From NCBI RefSeq assembly GCF_002356555.2, contig NZ_AP017372.2:2393501-2457500 (forward strand): a stretch of 64,000 nt of DNA, read 5' to 3'. This stretch comes from Halorhodospira halochloris (GTDB lineage: Bacteria; Pseudomonadota; Gammaproteobacteria; Nitrococcales; Halorhodospiraceae). Of this stretch, positions 16,205-23,944 are shown one piece after another. How positions within the stretch are numbered: the first letter of the stretch is position 1; the number at the start of each line of letters is the position of its first letter. Position numbers and translations under genes: made by a program. The notes under the pieces are model-generated. The model ran no database searches, had not been told where the DNA came from, and saw only the letters and a list, made by a program, of their open reading frames with translations.

Positions 16205-17515
16205 TCAATATATCGACCTCCCAGAGATGACTCGCCGTGGAAAGACAAGCATGAACTCAGAGCCTTTATCTGGAGTGCTTTTTATGTGCAATCGGCCTGC
16301 GTGACGCTGCATCACATGCTTGACTATGGCTAGCCCCAGACCGGTGCCTCCGGTTGCATTAGAACGGCCTTTATCGACGCGGTAGAACCTTTCGGTAAGC
16401 CTATTGATGTGCTCTTGAGGTATGCCTATGCCTGTATCTTCGACCACACCGTAGGCGCCGTTAGCGTCAGAGAACCAGCGCACCCTGATTTTGCCCCCGT
16501 CAGGGGTATAGCGCACAGCGTTGGACAGGAGATTGGAAAACGCGCTGCGTAGCTCACTCTCTGATCCGTATATTTGCAGCCCCGGCTCTGCCTCAAGCTC
16601 TATCTGATGTTCTCTATCGCCAGATAAGGCCCGCGACTCGGCGCATAGCTTATCGAGCAGGTTGCCGACATCTACCGGCCATTGCTCAGGGGATGGCGCC
16701 GCGGTCTCCAGGCGTGAGAGCATGAGCAGATCCTGTACTAATGTCTGCATACGCTGCGCTTGCTCGTGGAGCAGCTGAATCGGCTGCGCCCACTCTGGCT
16801 CTTTTGCCGCCAGTTCATCACGCATTTCATCGGCGACGCCGTAGATTACCGTCAAAGGTGTTTTCAGTTCATGCGAAACGTTGGATACAAAATCACGCCG
16901 CATCGTCTCTAAGCGCTCGGTTCGGGTCGTATCACGGGCTATCAGCAGACGTTGGTCCCGGCCATATGGCACTAACCGAACCTCTAGGGTAGTGCCGCGC
17001 CTAACCGGCGAGGTCAATGATAACGGCTCACCGGAATAGCCATGGCGGATATACTCCCTAAGTTCCGAGCTGCGAATGAGATTAGTAATGTGTTGACGCT
17101 CATCATCAGGCCAACGCAGCCCCAACAAACGCTTTGCGGCATCGTTCCACCACACCACACGGTCACCGCGCTGGAGCACTACGGTGGCATCCGGCATAGC
17201 CTTTGCCGAATCACGGTACTCCCGGATAAGGCCACGTAAACGCTGCTGGCGCTCGCGTTGGCGGCGCTGACGGCGACTTAAGGCGTGGAATAACTCCCCC
17301 CACAGCCCCCAGGATAGGGGCGGCTCAACTCTCCTGCCGAGTCGCACCCAGCGCTCCAAACGCGATAACTGCCATAGATTCCAGATAAAGACCAAGCCGA
17401 GCAGCAGACTCAGGATTTCCAGCCACCAGCCAGTAACAAAAGCTAGCCCCGCAGCAACACCACTTAGTGCAGATAAACGGGCCCAAAACGAGGGCCATGG
17501 ACTGCGCGTCAGCAT
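16205..17515 (-). CDS. phoR: phosphate-regulon sensor histidine kinase PhoR
   Basis: The 436-residue protein has two N-terminal membrane helices, a basic linker, a PAS domain (MPDATVVLQRGDRVVWWNDAAKRLLGLRWP), a DHp helix with the phosphoacceptor in FVSNVSHELKTPLTV (His215), and a catalytic ATPase with N (LLSNAVRYTPDGG), G1 (VEDTGIGIP) and G2 (GGTGLGLAIVKH) boxes. It aligns with E. coli-type PhoR from its first residues (MLTRSPWPSF), so the ATG at 17515 is chosen over an in-frame GTG at 17527. phoB, usually the immediate upstream neighbour, is replaced by prmB. Confidence 0.92.
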   Translation of the reverse strand: MLTRSPWPSFWARLSALSGVAAGLAFVTGWWLEILSLLLGLVFIWNLWQLSRLERWVRLGRRVEPPLSWGLWGELFHALSRRQRRQRERQQRLRGLIREYRDSAKAMPDATVVLQRGDRVVWWNDAAKRLLGLRWPDDERQHITNLIRSSELREYIRHGYSGEPLSLTSPVRRGTTLEVRLVPYGRDQRLLIARDTTRTERLETMRRDFVSNVSHELKTPLTVIYGVADEMRDELAAKEPEWAQPIQLLHEQAQRMQTLVQDLLMLSRLETAAPSPEQWPVDVGNLLDKLCAESRALSGDREHQIELEAEPGLQIYGSESELRSAFSNLLSNAVRYTPDGGKIRVRWFSDANGAYGVVEDTGIGIPQEHINRLTERFYRVDKGRSNATGGTGLGLAIVKHVMQRHAGRLHIKSTPDKGSEFMLVFPRRVISGRSIY

Positions 17516-17548
17516 AAATATGGCCACTTGACAAGCGAGAGATTTTGT

Positions 17549-18463
17549 TCAGGCAGCATGCCAGTTTTTTAACTCTGTAGCGGCAAGAATAAACACACCG
17601 TGCCCACCGCGCTCTAACTCAACCCACATAGCCGGTAAGTTGGGGAAGGTTTTTGCTACTGCATCGTCACTATCACCAACTTCAACAACCAAAATTCCGT
17701 CTTCGGACAAATAACGGCTAGCCCCATCGACAATGCGCCGCACCACATCCAAGCCATCATCGCCCCCGGCAAGGGCATTTAATGGTTCATGTTTATACTC
17801 AGGCGGCAGCGCATCCATGGCAGTCTGATCTACGTAGGGGGGATTGGTGATGATAATTTGATAGGACTCATCCGGCACATCAGCAAAGACATCGGAATTG
17901 AATAATCTCACGCGATCCCCCAGTCCATGGCGCTGGATATTAATCGCTGCCACCTCAAGGGCTGCGTAGCTAGTATCTGTGGCATCTACTCGAGCCTGCG
18001 GGAAGGCGTATGCACAGGCTATAGCTATGCAGCCTGAACCGGTGCCTATCTCTAGGATACGACTGACTGAATGCGGATCAACCCAGGGCTGCAAGCTCTG
18101 CTCGATTAGTTCCGCTAGAGGGGACCGAGGAACGAGAACCCGCTCATCGACATAAAAAGGCAATCCAGCGAAGTGAATTTGGTTGGTTATATAGGGTAGC
18201 GGTACGCGCTGCTCAATACGCCTGCGAACCAGGTCCATTACTGCCTGACGCTCGGCCCCGGTAAGCCTAGCTCCCCAATAAATTTCCGGCGTATCGGGAG
18301 GCAGGTTAAGGGCAAAAAGTGCCAAAGCGGCCGCCTCATCGATGGCATTATCAGTACCATGACCAAAATAAATCCCAGCTTCATTAAAGCGACTAGCGGC
18401 GTAGCGGACCATATCCCGCAGCGTTTCCATCTCAGCGGGAGCATAATCTAGCGATTCTGACAA
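17549..18463 (-). CDS. prmB: 50S ribosomal protein L3 N5-glutamine methyltransferase PrmB
   Basis: The 304-residue enzyme methylates a glutamine of L3. It has an N-terminal helical domain, the PrmB-type VLVPRSPLAELI segment (109-120), SAM-binding motif I LEIGTGSGCIAIACA and the glutamine-methylating NPPY motif (207-210). The VPRSPLAELI form separates it from release-factor PrmC. The start is TTG at 18463, supported by a perfect AGGAGG seven bases upstream. L3 itself is encoded at 39746-40399. It is 33 nt upstream of phoR on the same strand. Confidence 0.93.
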   Translation of the reverse strand: MSESLDYAPAEMETLRDMVRYAASRFNEAGIYFGHGTDNAIDEAAALALFALNLPPDTPEIYWGARLTGAERQAVMDLVRRRIEQRVPLPYITNQIHFAGLPFYVDERVLVPRSPLAELIEQSLQPWVDPHSVSRILEIGTGSGCIAIACAYAFPQARVDATDTSYAALEVAAINIQRHGLGDRVRLFNSDVFADVPDESYQIIITNPPYVDQTAMDALPPEYKHEPLNALAGGDDGLDVVRRIVDGASRYLSEDGILVVEVGDSDDAVAKTFPNLPAMWVELERGGHGVFILAATELKNWHAA

Positions 18464-18530
18464 ATCTTTTCCTCCTGCCTATATAATAATTAGACTCAGC
18501 CATTGTAAATTTACCGCTGCAGTCTTTCTG

Positions 18531-18603
18531 GTGCCATCCTTGGCGCCAAGACCTCCACACCGAGGCCGCTAAGCTCACAGCGGGGGGCTTTTAGAGACGC
18601 CCT
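18531..18603 (+). repeat. palindromic element, copy 6 (truncated, right half only)
   Basis: It starts within the core (GCCATCCTTGGCGCCAAGACC), continues through a diverged right arm and ends CTTTTAGAGACGCCC like the right terminus of full copies. The left arm is missing. The 13 bases before it (GCAGTCTTTCTGG, 18519-18531) are the same as before copy 4, as if an internal deletion had removed the left half. It lies between the divergent prmB and Sco1-like genes. Confidence 0.82.
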
Positions 18604-18695
18604 CACGGGTGCGACTCTATAGTACCCAAGTTTGTATAGCTAGCTAAGCCCCGCGCTAAGTAGAATGTCTAGATAGCATTAATAGGGGCAATCTG

Positions 18696-19367
18696 ATGGG
18701 GCTAACCAGGGCCAACATTTTCTTATGGGCGGGCCTTGCTGTGGTAGCGATAGCTGCCGCATTGGTGAGCGTTTGGCTAGCGGTGACAACTATTGGCGCA
18801 CTTGACAGAGAGCTCGAGATCCGCGGCACATTCCTTGAAGGCGGTCGTCCTATAGCCGATTTCGAGCTCGTTGACCACCAGGCAGATACTTTCACCCAAG
18901 ACATGCTCAAGGGCAAGTGGAGCCTATTGACTTTCGGCTACACCAACTGTCCCGACACGACTCCAGAGATGCTGGAGATGCTGTCACTAACCTATCGAAC
19001 TCTTGAGGCTGCTGATCAAACGGACAATCTCCAAGTAGCTTTCGTGAGCGTCGACCCCGAACGCGACACTGTACCACGGCTAGCCGACTTCGCTCCGGGT
19101 TTTCACAGCGACTTCATAGCCTTAACTGGTCAGCATGACGAGATGCTAGAGCTGATGCGCAGCATAGGCATTAGACTTAGCCAAACCAATAGTGATGACC
19201 CAGGCTACTCAATCCGGCCGGAAGGGACTGTGGTATTAACTAATCCTGATGGCAAGCTGATAGCGCTCTTTACCCCACCACATCATCCCCAGCTCTTAGC
19301 TGAAGACCTTTACGCTATAATGAGGCATGAAAGCAGACAAAATTGGCTGGCCCCTCTAACAAACTAA
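18696..19367 (+). CDS. Sco1/SenC-family thioredoxin-fold protein lacking the copper ligands
   Basis: The 223-residue protein has an N-terminal membrane anchor (about 8-30), then a periplasmic thioredoxin-like domain with SLLTFGYTNCPDTTPEMLEML and VAFVSVDPERDT, clear Sco family landmarks. The copper-binding C-x-x-x-C is here Cys85-Pro-Asp-Thr-Thr89, so the second cysteine is lost. The histidine expected in the Y-x-V-D-H-S region is also absent (YSIRPEGTVVLTNPDG). It therefore probably does not act as a classic Cu chaperone for cytochrome oxidase. The stop codon overlaps the start of psd (TAATG), so the two are translationally coupled. Confidence 0.85.
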   Translation: MGLTRANIFLWAGLAVVAIAAALVSVWLAVTTIGALDRELEIRGTFLEGGRPIADFELVDHQADTFTQDMLKGKWSLLTFGYTNCPDTTPEMLEMLSLTYRTLEAADQTDNLQVAFVSVDPERDTVPRLADFAPGFHSDFIALTGQHDEMLELMRSIGIRLSQTNSDDPGYSIRPEGTVVLTNPDGKLIALFTPPHHPQLLAEDLYAIMRHESRQNWLAPLTN

Positions 19368-20200
19368 TGACTAGCTCCGAACCCGAACCAAATCCCTCTG
19401 ACAGGCTCAAGGCCTTGGCAATGCAGGCGCTGCCCACACGGCTGTTGTCACAACTGACCAACCGGATCGCACGTATCAAGACCCCGTGGATCAAGAACAC
19501 CCTGAACCGCTTTTTTGTATGTCTCTACCGAATAGACCTAGAGCAGGCGGTCCGCCACGACCCACGCGACTATGAGTCATTCAACGATCTCTTTACCCGT
19601 GCCTTAAGGCCGCAAGCACGGCCTTTGAGCACCATTCCTAACTCTGTAGTCAGCCCTTGCGACGGCACTATTAGTGCCATTGGACAACTCTCTGGGGATC
19701 AGCTCATCCAAGCTAAAGGAGTTACTTACCCGATAGCTGAACTGATGGCTGATCTATACAATCCAGAACTGGCAAATGGAATGTTCGTCACCATCTACCT
19801 GTCTCCCAGCGATTACCACCGTATCCATGCGCCGCTTAGATGCAGCCTAGAGGGCTGCCAGCATATCCCAGGGCGCTTACTGACTGTTGCTGCATCAGCG
19901 GTTAGAGCCATACCTAAACTATATGTCCGCAACGAACGCCTCGTCACCACATGGCAGACACCGGTTGGGCCGATGGCATTGATCCCTATTGGAGCACTTA
20001 ATGTGGGCTCCATAGAGACGGCATGGGATCATCAATCAAGCCCTGATCTAGCCCAAGGCGATGAAGTGGGCCGCTTCAATCTAGGCTCAACCGTTATAAT
20101 GATATTGCCGCAAGGAACTGTAGACTGGAATCAAGCGCTTAGAGCTACTAGTCGTGTGCTGATGGGACAGAGTTTAGGCACTATCAACGACAACCGTTGA
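19367..20200 (+). CDS. psd: phosphatidylserine decarboxylase proenzyme
   Basis: The 277-residue membrane-associated enzyme turns phosphatidylserine into phosphatidylethanolamine. The self-cleavage site is FNLGSTVIM, where Ser241 becomes the pyruvoyl group of the alpha chain. The conserved VSPCDGTISAIG (aspartate near 99) and YLSPSDYHRIHAP (histidines near 151-154) supply the autoendoproteolysis triad. The ATG at 19367 overlaps the previous gene's TAA by one base. A TTG at 19343 is less likely. Its stop codon lies inside a terminator-like hairpin, and the convergent neighbour 9 nt away encodes a PE-methyltransferase-like protein. Confidence 0.95.
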   Translation: MTSSEPEPNPSDRLKALAMQALPTRLLSQLTNRIARIKTPWIKNTLNRFFVCLYRIDLEQAVRHDPRDYESFNDLFTRALRPQARPLSTIPNSVVSPCDGTISAIGQLSGDQLIQAKGVTYPIAELMADLYNPELANGMFVTIYLSPSDYHRIHAPLRCSLEGCQHIPGRLLTVAASAVRAIPKLYVRNERLVTTWQTPVGPMALIPIGALNVGSIETAWDHQSSPDLAQGDEVGRFNLGSTVIMILPQGTVDWNQALRATSRVLMGQSLGTINDNR

Positions 20201-20203
20201 TAG
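20181..20203 (+). terminator. hairpin spanning the psd stop codon, possible terminator
   Basis: CTATCAACG (20181-20189) and CGTTGATAG (20195-20203) form a perfect 9-bp stem with a five-base loop, followed by TCTTTAT. The psd TGA (20198-20200) is inside the 3' arm. It separates psd from the convergent methyltransferase gene, whose stop is seven bases further on. The stem is AT-rich and the T-run is short, so termination is plausible but not certain. Confidence 0.5.
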
Positions 20204-20209
20204 TCTTTA

Positions 20210-20830
20210 TCAATCACCATTTCGATAATGAACTAACTTCCAATATCCGAACAAGTTGGTCGGATAGACGCCAAGACGCTTGAAGTCTGGACGGTCAGGC
20301 AAATCACTTAGCTCCATGTCGGGGCGGAACCCTACCAGCTTGGACAAAGGCTTCAGTGCTCGCTCTAGGCGGCGCACCACTGGATGCTCAGAGGCAAAGT
20401 GATTAACGAAGAAGACCTCCCCGCCAGGACGACAGACACGGCGCACCTCTTCGACGAATTTCTCCGGATTAGGCACCACTGAGGCTACATACATTGCCAC
20501 CACCACGTCGAAGCTATCGTCCGGGAAGTCCATTTCCTCAGCATCCATCTCATGCAGGCCCGCGACAAAATCCAAGCCCTGCTCATCAACTCGACGCCTG
20601 GCAATGTCCAGCATCTCAGGGCTTACATCCACGCCTACCACCGAGACATCGCGGCGATACTCCGGCAAAGACGCTCCGGTACCAATGCCGACCTCGAGGA
20701 TGCGACGATCTGGCTGCTCATTGAGATACTGCATGGTCAACTTGCGGCCCGGCGCAAAGAAAGGACCGAAGACCTTATCGTAATATCTAGCGTAGCGGCG
20801 GTAGGCGCTGCGGATCGACGACAGATCCAT
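20210..20830 (-). CDS. class I SAM methyltransferase, phosphatidylethanolamine N-methyltransferase (PmtA)-like
   Basis: The 206-residue protein has an N-terminal SIRSAYRRYARYYDKVFGPFF segment, motif I ILEVGIGTGASLPEY, an acidic VVGVDVSPEMLDIAR segment and motif IV FDVVVAMYVASVV. The YARYYDKVF start and the SLPEYR form after motif I resemble Rhodobacter-type PmtA, which methylates phosphatidylethanolamine to phosphatidylcholine. UbiE-like enzymes share much of this pattern, so substrate is inferred. The convergent neighbour psd makes the proposed substrate, which supports the call. Confidence 0.75.
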   Translation of the reverse strand: MDLSSIRSAYRRYARYYDKVFGPFFAPGRKLTMQYLNEQPDRRILEVGIGTGASLPEYRRDVSVVGVDVSPEMLDIARRRVDEQGLDFVAGLHEMDAEEMDFPDDSFDVVVAMYVASVVPNPEKFVEEVRRVCRPGGEVFFVNHFASEHPVVRRLERALKPLSKLVGFRPDMELSDLPDRPDFKRLGVYPTNLFGYWKLVHYRNGD

Positions 20831-20934
20831 TATTTAATATCCCCTGACTATCCTTTTGCTCGAGTTAAACCGGTCCAGCGGCAATTATTGCGGATTTGCT
20901 AATCCCGCCGCCATGTAGCCGGTGCTGCAGCGAT

Positions 20935-21086
20935 GGGTGCCTCTAGAAACCTCCCTGGCGTCATCTTCTACCCCCGGCGTGGAGGTCTTGGCGCCAGGAA
21001 CGGCGCCATGAAGCCTCCAGGGGGATTCACGGCGTCCTCCACGCCGGGGCAGATGATGGCGCTGGGGAAGTTTTCCAGAGGTTCCC
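20935..21086 (-). repeat. palindromic 3'-end element, copy 7 (abuts aminotransferase stop)
   Basis: Termini GGGTGCCTCTAGAAAC and GTTTTCCAGAGGTTCCC enclose diverged arms (CCCCGGCGTGGA with TCCACGCCGGGG) and the conserved core. On the aminotransferase strand the gene's TAG is followed at once by GGAACCTCTGGAAAAC, so the element starts at the stop codon. Orientation is sense to that gene. The inner-arm pairs differ from copies 2 and 5 but remain complementary. Confidence 0.92.
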
Positions 21087-22360
21087 TACAGTGATGTATT
21101 GCGCAGTGCCTGATGGAAAGCATCCACGGCTCGCTCAATTTCAGCTTGAGTGACGATAAGTGGCGGCAACCAGCGCACGATCTGACCCTGCGGGCCGCAG
21201 CGAATCATTAGCACCCCTTGCTTCTCCATCTCCTGCAAAACGCGGGCTGCCCGATCACCATCCGGCTGGCCAGACCGATCTACTAACTCGGTCCCCTGCA
21301 TTAGCCCTCTGCCCTGCACAGCGCCAATCGATTCATCCTCCTGTTGCAGAGCCTCAAGTCTTGACCGCAATAGCGCGCCCTGCTCCGCGGCGTTTTCTAC
21401 CAAACCCTCTTCATCTATAACCTCAAGCGTCGCTAAAGCAGCAGCGCAAGCAACCGCGTTACCTCCATAGGTACCGCCCTGAGACCCAGGCCACCCCCTG
21501 CTCATCAGCTGCTCTGAGGCGCCGAACGCGGAAAGAGGAAAGCCACTTGCCAAACCCTTAGCGGTTATCAAGATATCAGGCTGCATCTCGTCCTGCTCAT
21601 GCGCCCAAAAAGTCCCTGTGCGCCCGTAGCCGCTCTGCACCTCATCTAGTATAAGAAGCATATTATGACGGTCTGCGCGCTCGCGCAGGCCTTGTAAAAA
21701 ACGCTTTCCGGCAGGGATGTAACCGGCTTCGCCTTGTACTGGCTCGACGAAAAATGCCGCTGACTCCGCCGGCATGGACTGCGTAGCAAGAATATGATCA
21801 AGTTCGCGCAGGCAGAAATCGGCTGTCTCTTCGTCGCTCCACCCGTAGCGGCAGGAGTTCGGGAATGGCGCTACTACAACCCCCCCCATCATCGGCTGCA
21901 CGCCGGCTCGCAGACCTACGCTTGAGGTTGTCATTGACAGTGACCCCATGGTCCGCCCATGGAAGCCGCCCTGGAACACGATCATGTTCGGTTTGCCAGT
22001 TGCCTGGCGAGCCAGCCGCATTGCTGCCTCACAGGCCTCGGTACCAGCACTAGCGAAGAAAAATCGGTCAATCTCCCCGGGCATACGCTCACCGAGCTTC
22101 TCAGCCAGTTCAACCAACGGCCTGTGGCGCAGTATGGCGTACTGTCCGTGGACCAAAGATGCCACCTGCCGCTGGGCAGCCTCTACAACTTTAGGATGGC
22201 AGTGCCCTGTGGCTGTGACGCCGATACCTGAGGTGAAGTCAAGATATCGACTACCATCACTACCAATTATATAGGCGCCCTCGCCGCGCTCAGCAACCAC
22301 TCCACTGGAGGTCTTGAGCAGCGGCGAAATCTGGCCGACGCGATCCTTAGATTCGCTCAT
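21086..22360 (-). CDS. class III PLP-dependent aminotransferase (4-aminobutyrate/acetylornithine aminotransferase-like)
   Basis: The 424-residue protein has SGIGVTATGHCHPKVVEAA, the PLP-phosphate loop FASAGTEACEAAMRLAR, GGFHGRTMGSLSMT, the cofactor aspartate in LLILDEVQSGYGRTG (Asp239), and the Schiff-base lysine in ITAKGLASGFPL (Lys268). The family includes GABA, acetylornithine and beta-alanine aminotransferases. The EVQSGYGRTGTFWAHE and GLASGFPLSAF segments lean to the 4-aminobutyrate group, but substrate cannot be settled here. It appears monocistronic, ending at element copy 7. Confidence 0.88.
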   Translation of the reverse strand: MSESKDRVGQISPLLKTSSGVVAERGEGAYIIGSDGSRYLDFTSGIGVTATGHCHPKVVEAAQRQVASLVHGQYAILRHRPLVELAEKLGERMPGEIDRFFFASAGTEACEAAMRLARQATGKPNMIVFQGGFHGRTMGSLSMTTSSVGLRAGVQPMMGGVVVAPFPNSCRYGWSDEETADFCLRELDHILATQSMPAESAAFFVEPVQGEAGYIPAGKRFLQGLRERADRHNMLLILDEVQSGYGRTGTFWAHEQDEMQPDILITAKGLASGFPLSAFGASEQLMSRGWPGSQGGTYGGNAVACAAALATLEVIDEEGLVENAAEQGALLRSRLEALQQEDESIGAVQGRGLMQGTELVDRSGQPDGDRAARVLQEMEKQGVLMIRCGPQGQIVRWLPPLIVTQAEIERAVDAFHQALRNTSL

Positions 22361-22407
22361 TGTCTTTCCTCCCGAGCCTTAATAGGCCCATCTTAAGAGA
22401 ATAATAA

Positions 22408-23850
22408 TCACCCGCGGGCTTCATCTACCAGCGGAGCCGGAGAGCTGCGGGAAGGCAGCCGAGTTAAATCGATAACATGGCCATATTCCGGTACTTCAAC
22501 CTCGGCACCTTTGGCGCGCAGATCCTCAGCTAAATCTTCCATGCCCCCCAACTCACCATGCACAAGTGCAACACGTGGGGTATTTTTAATTGCCTCGAAC
22601 CAGGCTATCAACTCACTTCGCCCGGCATGAGCCGACAACCCGCCAACAGTGTGTATCTGAGCCCCTATTCTGACACTCTCACCCCAGAGTTTCAGCTCTC
22701 GCGCCCCATCTACCAGAGCCCGCCCTGGAGTGCCCTGCGCCTGAAACCCAACGATGATTACATGACTGTTCCTACGCCATAGATTGTGCTTGAAGTGATG
22801 GCGGATTCGCCCGCCATTGCACATGCCCGAACCAGCGATGATCAACGCCCCACTAGCTACGCGATTAATCGCCATGGAGTCTTCCGCTTCTGGCGTCAAC
22901 CGCAGATTGGGCAGGTGGAAGGGGGTATTGTTCTCATCTGCATAAAATTCACTTGCTTCCTTATCGTAGAGCTCCCCAAACCGGGAATAGACCTGAGTAG
23001 CGTTGATAGCCATAGGGCTATCGAGAAAAACACTCCACTCATCAAGCCCCCACTCGTCATAGAATTTCGCAAATAGATAGAGCAATTCCTGGGCACGACC
23101 AACAGAGAAGGCTGGAACCATAATGTTGCCTTGCGCGGCTCTAGCGTCGTTAATGATGGTGCCTAGCTCATCCCAAGTCTCTTCCCAGCTACGATGGTCG
23201 CGATTGCCGTAGGTGCTTTCCATGAGCAGCAGGTCAGCCTCTTCGATCCTGACAGGATCCTGCAGAATAGGAGTGTTATCCCTGCCAATATCGCCGCTGA
23301 AAACTACTTTACGCTGCTCGCCATTCTCTTCCAGCCATAGCTCTATTACCGCTGACCCAAGGATATGCCCAGCATCCCGCAACCGTGCGATGATACCTGG
23401 GGCAACTTGCCAAGTCTCATCATAAGCATGCCCAACAAACAGCTCTATGGCATCTTTCGCATCGTCTACAGTATAGACCGGCTCTACAGGGTCTTGATGG
23501 GTGCGGCGGCGTTTTTTGGTCGCGATAGCAGCATCGCGCTCTGCAATGTGCGCAGCGTCCCTGAGCATAATATCGCACAGCTGTACAGTTGCCTTATGGG
23601 CGTGCACTGGCCCGCGATACCCAACCTGGGCCAAAAGGGGGAGTCTGCCGGAATGATCCAAGTGGGCATGAGTTATCAGAACAGCATCAATCTCTGCAAC
23701 ATCGAAGGGAAACTCATCTCGATTAAGTTCTTCCTGCTTTCTGCCGCCTTGTATCATGCCGCACTCAACAAGCACCTTGCTGCCGGCACACTCGACCAAA
23801 AAACAAGAACCTGTAACCTGTTGAGTTGCACCCAGAAATCTAAGCTTCAT
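22408..23850 (-). CDS. metallo-beta-lactamase/beta-CASP family ribonuclease-like protein
   Basis: The 480-residue protein begins with the MBL fold: HAHLDHSG (zinc ligands His61, His63, Asp65, His66), then DAGHILGSAVIELW and a GDIGRDNTPIL segment, followed by the ESTYGNRDH block. The beta-CASP insert has PAFSVGRAQELLYLF, and a C-terminal VGGLSAHAGRSELIAW ends with the VHGE histidine motif. This is the CPSF73-like RNA-processing nuclease group found in many bacteria. Substrate in this organism is unknown. It stands alone on the minus strand with 94 nt of featureless sequence upstream. Confidence 0.88.
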   Translation of the reverse strand: MKLRFLGATQQVTGSCFLVECAGSKVLVECGMIQGGRKQEELNRDEFPFDVAEIDAVLITHAHLDHSGRLPLLAQVGYRGPVHAHKATVQLCDIMLRDAAHIAERDAAIATKKRRRTHQDPVEPVYTVDDAKDAIELFVGHAYDETWQVAPGIIARLRDAGHILGSAVIELWLEENGEQRKVVFSGDIGRDNTPILQDPVRIEEADLLLMESTYGNRDHRSWEETWDELGTIINDARAAQGNIMVPAFSVGRAQELLYLFAKFYDEWGLDEWSVFLDSPMAINATQVYSRFGELYDKEASEFYADENNTPFHLPNLRLTPEAEDSMAINRVASGALIIAGSGMCNGGRIRHHFKHNLWRRNSHVIIVGFQAQGTPGRALVDGARELKLWGESVRIGAQIHTVGGLSAHAGRSELIAWFEAIKNTPRVALVHGELGGMEDLAEDLRAKGAEVEVPEYGHVIDLTRLPSRSSPAPLVDEARG

Positions 23851-23944
23851 TGGCCTCCCCGTAGTGCTGCAAACAGCCCGCCAACCATGGCTTTATAGTT
23901 GTAATCGATGGGGCTTTAAATGGTTATTTATGCGACTTGTTCGG

